NCBI GenBank assembly: GCA_024867545.1
Contig: JANFNE010000020.1
Span: 496,001 to 560,000 of the forward strand
Direction of reading: 5' to 3'
Length of the DNA: 64,000 bases
Source: Phytopythium helicoides
Lineage: Eukaryota; Oomycota; Peronosporomycetes; Pythiales; Pythiaceae
How positions within the stretch are numbered: position 1 is the first letter of the stretch; every line of letters begins with the position of its first letter. Both the position numbers and the translations under genes were made by a program. A model generated the notes under the pieces. It searched no databases, was not told the origin of the DNA, and saw nothing but the letters and a program-made list of their open reading frames with translations. This document shows positions 1-10,124 of this stretch, one piece after another.

Positions 1-1405
1 CGACCAGCAGTTCCGTCTGGTGATCTGGTCGAGTTCGAGCAACTAGCATCGCAGTCAAACAAGCGAAATGCAGTTTTTGTCGATGGGGTAGTTTACGATT
101 ATGTCAGTAGAGACTCAATACTGGACATCCTCAAGGAGCACCTATTCTCGAACACTATTCAAGTTGGAGAAGAAGAATTCATACAGTCTCAAGGTATTCC
201 ACAGGGTTCCGTGTTGTCCACAACGCTGTGTAACATATATTATGGTCAGTTTGAGCGCCGTGTACTTCGCAAGTCTCTTCCAGAGCTCTGCAATGTTCCT
301 GACGCCGCAACCGGGACGTATTCGTGTCACCATGAAGCATTACTTCGATACACAGACGACTGGCTTTTCATTTCGTCGAACTTGAAGCGAGCCCAACGAT
401 TTTCACATTTTATGCACTCCGGGAACGATGAATTTGCATGCTACGTGAACGTCGCTAAGAGCCAAGTCAACTTCGCGTCTACGATTCATGCGTCAGTGTC
501 CCACTCGAAGGAAGTACCGCGCTTCGACCAGCCAGGGTCAAGCGGCCTTCTGTCATGGTGTGGCATCACAATTGATCCGGTGCACCTCCAGCTTTATGTC
601 AACTACGACAAGTAAGGGTTTGTTCGCTCCCTTCCTGTAGCAGTAGAATTTGCCCTGATCTTGCTGTGCTCGTACAGGTCAAGCAGCATCCTCGTTCAGT
701 CGTCGATTCCGCTGGACGAAACGAAATCGCTACATCGCTTTTTCGTGACGAAAGTAGTGTCGCCGTATCGGCAGCGATGGCACCCGCTCTTCTTCGACCC
801 GGTGCTTTTCCACCAAGAAACGATCCAGGTACTGTCGAATTTGCTGTCGGTCTGGATGCGTCCACGAACTAATCCCGTTCGCGCCACGACGCCATGCAAA
901 GATCAACCTGTTCCAAATGCTGTGCTTGATGGCGCACCGGTTCACCCTTCTCATGGACATGCTGCCCTTCCTGAATCGCACGATGTCGTTCTTTTCCGAT
1001 AGTGCTGTTGGTGTGCTCAAGAAGACGACCAAGGGCATCCATCGAAGTCTGGAACGAGCTCACTGCTCTAAGTCAGATCGACTATACGACCCGGATGGCA
1101 CGATGTTTCAACAGTGGCGGCAGCAGGTGAGTGCACGCGCATCGTAAGCACCCACACGCTCTATGCTCATTCACTTGGCGGTTTATTTACAGGTGTTTTC
1201 CATCGGTCTCCACTGCTTTTGCCTTGTGGTCCGCTCCAAAATGAGTCGACGGAATCAGCAGCCTCCAGCCGCGGACCGCTGGCGCTCGCTGCTGACGCTG
1301 CTCGAGCACGAGCAGACAGTTCTCTCCTCCAATTCTCGCCCGACCTCGTTCGACTGGCTGAGCAAGCACGAGCTCAACGCCAGCATCCTACAGCAAGTGC
1401 TATAA
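1..1405 (+). CDS. TERT: Telomerase reverse transcriptase, 3' part (catalytic core and thumb)
   Basis: Catalytic protein subunit of telomerase, which adds telomere repeats from its RNA template in the nucleus. The reading frame is open from base 1, so the start and motif A lie outside the window. Four exons join cleanly: 1-611, 678-828, 902-1126, 1193-1405 (introns 66, 73 and 66 nt, GT-AG), giving 399 residues. Visible are motif B' (QGIPQGSVLST, about 193-225), catalytic motif C (RYTDDWLFIS, about 346-372), a motif-D lysine region (VAKSQVNF) and motif E (WCGITID, about 555). The thumb (HPLFFD, then AHRFTLLMDMLPF) follows the TERT pattern rather than that of retroelement reverse transcriptases. 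No frame break is seen. Confidence 0.9.
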
Positions 1406-1708
1406 CCAATTGAAGCTCTCCGTCGTACCTCACCGACCCTCCATATTGATCGGCGCCACGTGACATACAAATTCAGAGGACGGTCATCTATCCAGTGTGT
1501 GCAAAGTGGCGACGCGGCACGCGACTTGGCTCCAGTATAATCTCACTCACTGTGCCTCCGCTGCAGCGAAGAAGCGGCACACGCTGCACCGCCAGCGTAT
1601 CACACGAGAGCCTCGCTGTTCCTGCGGTCGTCGACTCGCGGTCGTCCGGTCCGACGCCGCTCAGTAGTTTCGAATTGCGGCCAGGCGACCGAATTCCCAG
1701 CGGAGACC
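1406..1708. other. Intergenic region between TERT and kinesin
   Basis: About 300 bases with no supported gene. It holds the TERT 3' flank and the kinesin promoter/5' UTR. A CACGTG (E-box-like) palindrome lies near 1456. I see no repeat or RNA gene. Confidence 0.5.
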
Positions 1709-3928
1709 ATGCCGACGCTGAGGCGGAGCGCCACGCGCAGCCGCTCGGGCAGCGCTGAGAGTGACGGGAGCGTGGGGCTCAAGGTGCCGACGCTCAAGCG
1801 CACGGGCAGCTTCTCGAGCGACGTCATCAGGTGGGAGACAAAGTCGCGTCGAAGATGTTGCGATGCGGGCTGACGCGGTGGCGGCAGCATGGGCAGCATG
1901 GGCAGCGACGTGAGCTCTGAGGACCTGGACGGCATGTCGCTCGACGACCTGGAGCTCCTGCGCGACGACATTCGCCACGGACGCTCGGGGAGCGATGGAC
2001 GCGAGTCGATTCGAGTGACGCTGCGCTTCCGGTACGCCGGAATGTCGTGTGCTTGAGCACGGTCTGGCTGTCTAACGGTGCGCTACGTGCATGCAGACCG
2101 CTGCTTTCGAGGGAGAAGAACGCGACCGCCGCGTGGTTCGTGCAGCCAGAGACCAATACTGTCTCGCAGCTCATGCCGACGGACGCATACCACAAACGGG
2201 CAGGCATCTACGCCTTCGACGAGGTCTACGACGAGCAGCACTCGACGCAGTCCATCTATGACGGACTGGCGCGCACCATCGCGCGCTCGGCCCTTGACGG
2301 CATTCATGGCTCCATCTTTGCCTACGGCCAGACCAGCAGTGGTAAGACGTACACCATGCAGGGAACATCACTGCGCTCGTCATCGGCGAAGCGGCTGGAT
2401 GGGAACCAGGAGGAGACGGAAGCGGATCGACGCCCTGCTCGCGGGGACGGAATCATCCAGCTTGCAGTCAAGGACCTATTCGACGAGATGTCCCGCCGCG
2501 CAGACGCCTCGTTTTCTGTTCGCGTGTCGTACATCGAGATCTACAACGAAACAGTGCGCGACCTCCTCGATCCAGCCAACGCATCTGTAAACGTGCGCGA
2601 GCATCCAGTCACGGGTGTGTTTACTGACAACTCGGAGCGCATTGTGTCCGATGCTCGTGGCGTCCTCAAGGCGCTCCGAGATGGTGAAAAGAACCGCTCA
2701 GTTGGTTCGACAGCCATGAACGAACGAAGCAGTCGTTCGCACTCCATTTTTCGCGTTGTTATCGAGTCGCGCACCAAGCAAATGGATCTCTCCGATTATG
2801 TCAGCGGCAACCAGTCTCAGGACCAGAGCGCTGAGGGTACTCACGTAGTCGTCGAGAATGTCAAGGTGGGCTGTTTGAACTTCATTGATCTCGCTGGATC
2901 GGAGAGTGCGCGAAAGACTGGGTCGAAAGGCAAACGATCCGTGGAGGCGAGCAACATCAACAGAAGTCTTCTTGCTCTGTCTCGAGTGGTGTCAGCGTTG
3001 GGCTCTCGTCGTCGTGATGTTTCGTCTTCTCACATCAACTTTCGCGACAGCAAGTTAACGCGGATTCTTCAGCCGTCGCTGAGTGGCTCTGCTCGCGCAT
3101 TGTTTATCTGCTGTGCATCGCCGGCAAGCCACCTCGTTGAGGATACGCGCAACACGCTGAAGTTTGCGACTCGAGCAAAGCGGATCAAGCTCAATGTCAC
3201 GGTGAATGAAGTCACGGACCAGAATACGCGCGCACTGATGCAACTAAAGCAGGAAAACCAGCAGCTGCGTGAGCAAATCGAGCAGATGACTGCTGTGAGC
3301 TCGGAGAAAGTGGTCGAGATGGAAGAGCTGACGGCTAGTCTGAAGAATCAGGTTGCGTTGCTTGAAGAATCGCTGTGCCAGCTCCGTGACCAGCAAGTCA
3401 TCGAGCCGCAAAATGGCTCGTCAACTAAGGACCCCTGTGCACATTATCGTGGTTGATGGTGACGAGGACAAGATGGAGCCTACCGTATCTCCGGCTTCAT
3501 CGCTTGCCCCGACCGAGCGGGCCTCACTTCTCGAGTGCTGTGTTTCTTGTACTCGCCTTGAAGACGAGCTGAGGCATGCCATGGAGCGAGACGCCGAGTC
3601 GCGTGCTCGAATCGCGCAGCTCGAGCGTGAGATTTCCGACTTGAAGCAGGACGCCGATTTCCGCAAGCGCAAACAGATCGAAATTGCGATCGGTGACGAC
3701 GACGAGCTGACCGGCACGGGTGACGAGGAGCTCGCCGACACGGAGACCGACACTGGCAGCGACACCGACAGTGTTTCCCCACTCACATCCCCGTTTTCTC
3801 CTCGGTTTGCAGCCGGGTGGAGGTCACGGATCTCCCAAGCGACCTCGATGCCTCCTCTTGTGGCCGTGACGCTGGTGGCAATCACAGTCTACTGCGTTGC
3901 CGGCAGCCTCGCCGTTGCTGCCCAGTGA
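1709..3928 (+). CDS. Kinesin motor protein, N-terminal motor, CENP-E/kinesin-7-like, possibly tail-anchored
   Basis: Microtubule motor ATPase. Exons 1709-1830, 1888-2031 and 2097-3928 (introns 57 and 65 nt) join an acidic/Ser-rich N-terminus of about 88 residues to the first motor strand (IRVTLRFRPLL). P-loop GQTSSGKTYTM (about 2329-2358), switch I NERSSRSHS (about 2719-2745) and switch II DLAGSE (about 2888-2905) are intact; the P-loop spelling fits the CENP-E/kinesin-7 class. A short coiled coil follows. The frame then changes by one base near a CCCC run at 3432-3435; the shifted frame continues a second coiled coil, an acidic stretch and a C-terminal hydrophobic segment (MPPLVAVTLVAITVYCVAG) that looks like a membrane anchor. 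With one base removed the product is 698 residues. The family call is strong; the tail depends on the frame correction. Confidence 0.88.
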
Positions 3929-4023
3929 TCTCTGTGAACTGATCGTCAAGAACATGTAGACTAGAGCGCGTGGTGTAGTCTAGTTGGCCCTCTCCAAGGG
4001 GAAGAGCGGGTCGAGCAGCGATG

Positions 4024-4028
4024 CCAAT
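4024..4028 (+). promoter_or_regulatory. CCAAT box upstream of LpxA-like gene
   Basis: A CCAAT pentamer lies 73 bases before the LpxA-like start codon, in the short gap after the kinesin gene. Position fits a promoter box; function is inferred only. Confidence 0.35.
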
Positions 4029-4100
4029 CAAAATGTCAAATGTTGAGGTTGAAAATTGCGCTCATTTGGACGCCACCCAGTACATTTGTGAGCCTCGGAA

Positions 4101-5538
4101 ATGGCGACGACGCTCTTCCCGTGGCGCCGCGGCGCCTCGCGGGCCTCTGCGACCGCCCGCCACGCTCTTGGGACGCTCCGCTTCGAGGTGAGCGCTGTCA
4201 TGTGCGACTGAGCTCGCTCTTGCTGTCCTGACGAGCCCTCGCTCGCCCAAAACAGAGCTCGGCGTCCATGGAGTCGCTCGACGAGTTCGTGGCGCATGCG
4301 ACCGAATCCATCCGCGCGCAGGAGCTGCCGAGCTTCGCCCAGGCGTCACACGCGTACGCACACGAGCTGGAGTTGCTGCACCGCCGGTTGGCGGCGGACC
4401 AGCGCGCCGTGACCATCCACCCGAGCGCCATCGTCCACCCGAACGCGACTCTCGGCGCCGGCGTCCGCGTCGGGCCCTACTCGATCGTTGGCCCAGGTGG
4501 AGCTCTACCATCTAGTGCTTTTGATGATAGCAGGAGTTGACAGTGGTCTGGCTGTGCTTGCAGATGTGGTGCTGGAGGACGGCGTGTGCCTCATGGCGCA
4601 TGTGGTCGTGGACGGCAACACGGTCGTGGGGCAGGACACAACCGTCTATCCGTTCGCGTGCATCGGCGGAGAGCCGCAGGACAAAAAGCACCGTGTGTTC
4701 CTGGACAAGCAGGATCCCCCAGTGCAGCCATCGCTGGCTTCGTCGCTCGTCATTGGGAGTAACTGCGTCATCCGCGAGCACGCGACAATCCACGGCAGCA
4801 CAGCGTACAGCCCCGACCGCCCCACGACCGTCGGGGACGACTGCTGGATTCTGTGTGGCGCGCACATTGGCCACGATGTGCGTGTGGGCAACCGAGTGGT
4901 CATCTCCAATAACGTGTGTGTTGCTGGCCACGTCCACATCGGTGATTTTGCCATTATCGGCGGCCAGGTGGGGCTCAAACAGTTCGTGCACGTCGGCAGC
5001 CTGGCTATGATTGGTGGACAGAGCGCCGTGGACGGCGACGTTCTTCCCTACGGACTTGTTGTGGGCAACCGTGCCAAGCTTGTGGGGCTCAATTTGATTG
5101 GACTCCGCCGTGCACGCGTCTCGCGAACCAACATCAAGCTCATGCTGCGTGTGTACCGATATTTGTACGGCACAAGTGTGACGTGCGCAAAAACGGGATT
5201 TGCTCCTCCACTCGAGTACGTCAGGGGCCAGACTGCAATTTGTTCAATTCGGGTTCTCTGACTTTGATGTGTTTCTCCAGCTTGCCACACCACGAGTCAA
5301 TTGGGGATCGAGCCGAGGAGGTCAGGCAGTATTTGGGAGAACAGCATATCACGCGAGAAGCGAGCCCAATGGTTTTCGAGATGGTGCGTGTTAGTTTTGT
5401 CGAACTCTTTTGTTGACGGATGATTGGATCTAAGTTGTATGATGTTCATTTGTCTAGATTGACTTTGTTGCTGCTGCTCCTGAGCGCTATCGCTCATCGC
5501 TATGCCCAGCTGCGGTAGTCTCTCACCCCAAGGCGTAA
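4101..5538 (+). CDS. UDP-N-acetylglucosamine O-acyltransferase (LpxA type), probable organelle-targeted
   Basis: LpxA transfers a 3-hydroxyacyl chain from ACP to UDP-GlcNAc, the first step of lipid A synthesis in bacteria; plants keep a mitochondrial version. Five exons fit (4101-4187, 4256-4496, 4564-5215, 5281-5383, 5458-5538; introns 65-74 nt), giving 387 residues. The start adds an Arg/Ala/Ser-rich, acid-free leader (MATTLFPWRRGASRASATAR) typical of a mitochondrial presequence. Then come hexapeptide repeats of a left-handed beta helix (IHPSAIVHPNATLGAGV), GGEPQD, the region holding the catalytic-type histidine (CGAHIGHD), IIGGQVGLKQFVHVG, and the C-terminal GNRAKLVGLNLIGLRR, all LpxA landmarks. 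Spliceosomal introns argue against bacterial contamination. What the product does in this organism is not known to me. Confidence 0.88.
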
Positions 5539-5689
5539 ACGTTTGCATGCATGATTTTCATATTGAAGCACGAAGATAGAGAACTCGCTGTTAGTGTTGC
5601 ATTTAGCTTTGCGAGTTGAAACTGACCGCGCTCCGCTCATTTCATCCGACCTTTCATCAGTGCACCTTCCAAAGAAGTCAAAGTTCAGA

Positions 5690-8636
5690 ATGGCCAAGTC
5701 GCCAACCACGCGGCGACAAAAGCGCCAGCAACGCGTACTGAAGGATCTTGCCGCTGCGGTAGAGGCTGCTGCAAAAGAGCACTCTGATGGCGAGAGCCCG
5801 AACGAACGGAAGGAACATTCCACCCTTCTTGAAGAGCATGGACGAGTCCGTGAAGACGAACCTGGAATGGCCAACTCATCCCCGACTGCACAGGCAGACT
5901 CAACGCTGCTCACGAGGGCTGAGGGAGATCTTCCAGTGATCAGTCGCTCTAAGCAGCGCGGGTTCAGACACTCCACAAAACTACTGTCATCTGCTTTCAC
6001 TCGTCACGAGCGACCACACTCGTCAGCACAGCATGCTCCTAATAGTGATTCCAATCAAATTGAACAGGAGCTAGCAAGACGGTCGCTGCAACCTATTGCC
6101 CGTCGGAGAATTAGTCGTTCCACACTCTGCACGTTGATATCGTCGTCTCGAATATTGTCTTCGACGGCTTTGCTGGGGACTCTTCGAGCTCCAACAACAG
6201 AAACGCAACTTCCGCTGCTGGATACACAAACGCAGTCTGCCTTGTTCACTTCATCTTCGTCTGGGTTGTCTGTTGTTGAGATATCTATTCGCCACTCAGA
6301 CGAACTGCCTTTCGGAGCGTACTCGTCCCCAGTTGTCCATCTTCATGTCGTTGACAAGTGCACTGGACGATCTCTACAGCCCGCAATGGTCTCGGGAACT
6401 GGTCGCCTTCGCGATGGCCCCAACGCCAACAGTAAGTCAGATGCGTTTTCTGAGCGTTTGATTCCGTGCTGATCAGTGATGTGGCGCAGATGCGTTCTGG
6501 TGGAATGAAACGCTAAAGCTCGCTGTCGATGCACATGAAACACTATCTCCACGAACGGTACTGCTCTTCGAAATTCTAGAAGAAAAGAAACCGCGCCACT
6601 TTCGCTCTCTTCGTGGAGCAACATTTGAGGAGCTGAAATCGAGTCAACCTGAGTTCGAAGAAGGTGGACAAAATGATGAAATTCGTGCGACTCCACCTTT
6701 GAAAGTAAAGCGTATTGCGTGGGGATTTCTTCACGGAATCACAGATCATGGTGGTTTGACTCTACCACAATTGATTCCCACTCCCTCAGAAACTTCCACT
6801 TCAAAACCTACGAACGTGCGTTTACAACTGTTCCAGTATCAGCTCATCACATGGATGGACCAGTATCAAGCTAAAAAGCAGTGGGGTTGGCGCAAAAATC
6901 ATCCTACTATGCCCTCCGTATTCCTCCAGTATCAGAAGCGATCTCGTCTGACTGCGCCATCGACTTTGTACTTACGTATGGCCTTAGGGAAGTCTCGTCA
7001 ATCACATTCGATAGTTCGGCAAGCAAGCACTCGTGTGACTAATAGCGCATACGATATCTCTAATTTATCAGTAAGCGGTGGGGACTTTGCTTTACCTCCC
7101 TCTCAAGATGCTGAGTCAAATCCCAAACCAGTAGCAGAAATAAGTACCCTACCGCTCCACTCTCCTAGAAAAGACTTAACTGAGACAAGCAAGCCAGACT
7201 GGATAACCGCGTGTAGACGCGATAAGCTAGAACCATGTCTAGTCCCCCAACGCATTCTGCACTCCCTCCCATCGGGCAAGCAAGGCTGCTCGGCTATCGC
7301 CTTCAGTCCTTGCGGTCGACTTTTAGGAGCAGGAGTTCGGACAGGTCTCGGAGATTGCCATCTGAATGTCTACGACGTCAATACAGGAGCACGATTGTGC
7401 ATTGGTCGTGGCCATGGCGGAATTATCTACTCCCTGGACTGGAGTGAGCATGATACCAACTCGCACGATATTGTGTCCGCTTCATCGGACGGAACAGCTC
7501 GCTTGTGGCGGCTTATCAATGGAAACGAACAGCTAACAGGCCATTTCGTTAGTGTTTGAGTGGCATCACGTTCCTGCACCAATCCATGTTTACTGCGCCA
7601 TTTTTCACCCATGTTCTGGCAGCGTGGTGTTGTCTGGTGCATCCGATGGTCATGTTCGCTTTTTCAACGAAAGATTCTTATTCTATGAGTTCATCGGCAT
7701 CGCTTGCCAAACTAAAAGCTAGCAAAGCAGCTCTCCACAGTATTCGCATCGACGCTTCCACCAAGCGACTGTTTTGCGGGGATGGGGAAGGCACAATTTC
7801 TGTATACTCATGTTGTGGCGACCCGACGGATGTTAGCAAGTACGTTCGTCTCAAGGTCATCGCAACTGGTCAATCTAGCATTACGTCTCTGCAACTCCAC
7901 CCCCGCAAAAGCCATTTGCTGGTTCACGCCCAGCCAAACACATTACTGCGGTACGAGCTACGGTCATACTTGTTACTGAACAGAAGCTACGCAGGCGTTG
8001 TATGCGAACAAACACTCGGTCATAGCGTATTTAGCCCAGACGGCAAGTGGGTTGCATGCGGCACTGAAGATGGCACTCCTCGCTTGTTTACCAGTCTTCA
8101 CGGAGAACAAGTTGTGAAAGGAGTATGGGGGTTACCATTCTTTCGTGGAACTCCAATAGCGGATGTTGCTTGGTCTCCCACAGCTCACGTGGTCGCCTTG
8201 TGCTCCTATGGTACGTTCACGCCCTCAGAAGACATATTCGTAGACGATTATCACAATTTGTTTGACGATTGTGTGTTTCGGGATTCTTGCAGGTCGAAAT
8301 AGTCCTATCGTGGTGCTTGCTGCGACCCACGAAGACGGAGACAGCACAATTGAGACTGGGTTTGATGAGTTGTGGAGTCGAGCACAGCGTGCTGTATCGT
8401 TTAACAACAACGACGACCCAGTCTTGGGGGGAAATAGTGACGTTGCCGCAACTTTTCCTCCACTGGAGCTGCCAGCTGACGACCATACTCGGCGTGTTCA
8501 ACAGATTCTCGAGAGGAGGAGAAAGCGATTAGAGGCGCAGGTGCGCATGGTATGAACATTTTCATTTATTCAAGGGTTTTAACTTTAGTGTTTTCCTCAG
8601 GCAACAGCTGATCAGGAAAGTGAGAACACAAATTAG
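5690..8636 (+). CDS. AHI1: Jouberin/AHI1-like WD40 protein
   Basis: AHI1 is a ciliary transition-zone protein of the Joubert-syndrome group. Exons 5690-6431, 6490-8210, 8293-8540 and 8601-8636 (introns 58-82 nt). After a basic, low-complexity N-terminus comes an AHI1-specific beta-rich region (VVHLHVVDKCTG; LLFEILEE; IAWGFLHG; PSTLYL) and then WD40 repeats (AIAFSPCGRLLGAG; SASSDGTARLWR; SGASDGHVRF; FSPDGKWVACGTEDG; VAWSPTAHVVALCSYG). The order matches human AHI1 closely, but the C-terminal SH3 domain is absent. Two one-base frame changes occur, at about 7537-7558 (TTT at 7555-7557) and at the T5 run 7660-7664; removing one base at each restores a continuous 914-residue product. An alternative in-frame start is 5594. 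The identity is firm; the frame breaks look like sequence error. Confidence 0.85.
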
Positions 8637-8718
8637 ACTTGGTGCATGGATTTCTAATTATAGTGGATATTCCTGCACTCTCCAAAACCGAGTTTGCTTT
8701 TCACCTTGTCAACCAACG

Positions 8719-10073
8719 ATGTCGGACTCCTTCGGAATTCAAGACGAGCTCGAAGCTCTGGCTCAGCTCTTTATTACCACAGGCGGACGACTCGACGACA
8801 CGCGTGAACAATCATCCTGGATCAACCAAAGTGGATGGGTGGAGTTGCTGGCCCTAACAAAATCGTCAACTGGCTCAACTGTGGGTATCCCTTCATCGAT
8901 CGTTCGTCAGACTTTGCAAGTGGTCTTTCCTCGCGTATTTGGCGTCAAATTTGATCGAAATCGTGTCGTTGCAATCGATCTCTCGCACAATGGGCTAACT
9001 GGTATGCTTCCAACCGAGCTCTCGCAACTTCGTTTTTTGCGCTCACTAAATCTACGGGATAATCTGGGGCTCCGAGGAGCGCTGCCTTGTAGTTTCGTTG
9101 CGCAGCCTCCACCACAGCTTCGTTATTGCTATATCGACGGAACGAAACTTGAGCGAACACTTCCTTATACGAGCGCTCGCATGCTAGAGATCACGCGGGT
9201 TCATGCATCTGGCACTGCCGTGAGTGTGAGATTCATAACCGGTGGCTCGATGATAGAGGGTGATTCGACGTGCACAACCCATTGGACAGCTGATGTGACT
9301 GAGACAGAACTCTTCATGATGCACACTTCTCTGGTGGCTACTCGCCAGCAACAAGAGCAGCCTAAGGAGTCATCCTCGGACGATATTTCACGAACCGCAA
9401 AGAATGCGACGGGACCAGAGCGAATCGCTGCTGCCATCAAGCTACAGCGCATCTACCGTGCACGAATTGAGCGAACAAAGTTTCGGCGCTTTCTTGCGGT
9501 CGCTGTTTGAAGCCCACGTAGATCCAGCTTCAGGGTATCGGTACTTTGTCGACACTCGCACTGGTGAGGCTTCTTGGACGCGACCCAGTTTCCTTTCTAC
9601 TCCACGACTGGATGGAGAGCAAAGTGCGTCGTCGCAGAGTGCAGGAGAGAGCACCGCGAGTGGTGATGAGTGGCAGCCCTACGACGATGGCAACGGCAAC
9701 ACGGTGAGTATGTGGTTTTAGACTTTGTGAAGTATACGGAGACTGATAGCAGTTCTTGTAGTACTACTGGAACAGTTTGACAGGTGAATCGACGTGGGAG
9801 CCACCACACTTGCGTTCGCGGCTGCAACAAGAGCTACTAGATCGCTATGGGGTGGACAAGACGGAGGCCGAGCGCTTTGAGCTTTTCTTCCGAGAGATCG
9901 ACGTGGACGGCACGGGTGAAATTGATCGCGACGAGTTTGCTCGGCTCTGTGGCGATCTTGGCATGGCCCTCTCAGCCGCGCAGATCACTCGGGCATTCAA
10001 CGAGCTCGATACGAGTGGCGACGGTCAATTGAATCGCAACGAGATCTTTGCATGGATCAATCGGCACTTCTAA
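8719..10073 (+). CDS. LRR - IQ - WW - WW - EF-hand protein
   Basis: Probable calcium/calmodulin-linked scaffold; I do not recognise a named family. Starting at 8719 (83 bases after the AHI1 stop), the protein has plant-type leucine-rich repeats (DLSHNGLTGMLPTELSQL, about residues 90-115), an IQ calmodulin-binding motif (AAIKLQRIYRARIERTKFRR), a WW domain (GYRYFVDTRTGEASWTRP), a second WW (YYWNSLTGESTWEPP) and two C-terminal EF hands with good loops (DVDGTGEIDRDE; DTSGDGQLNRNE). One intron, 9704-9761. The frame changes by one base between the IQ motif and the first WW (TTTCTT at 9490-9495); removing one T gives a continuous 431-residue product. It converges on the SAPS gene, with 51 bases between the stops. 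Confidence 0.8.
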
Positions 10074-10124
10074 CGACAATTATATTATACTTTGGCAAAT
10101 AGAAAGGTAAAAGTTGGAATCACA

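Noticed and set aside
1..1405. Non-LTR retrotransposon reverse transcriptase
   Set aside because: Motif B' (QGIPQGSVLS), motif E (WCG) and the thumb match TERT; there is no endonuclease or repeat structure and the gene is spliced.
4101..5538. Bacterial contamination as the source of the LpxA gene
   Set aside because: Four spliceosomal introns that restore the frame and a targeting leader make it nuclear.
7649..7718. A 70-base intron explaining the second AHI1 frame change
   Set aside because: It keeps frame but would delete the end of a WD40 repeat (DGHVRF) that the unspliced sequence encodes well.
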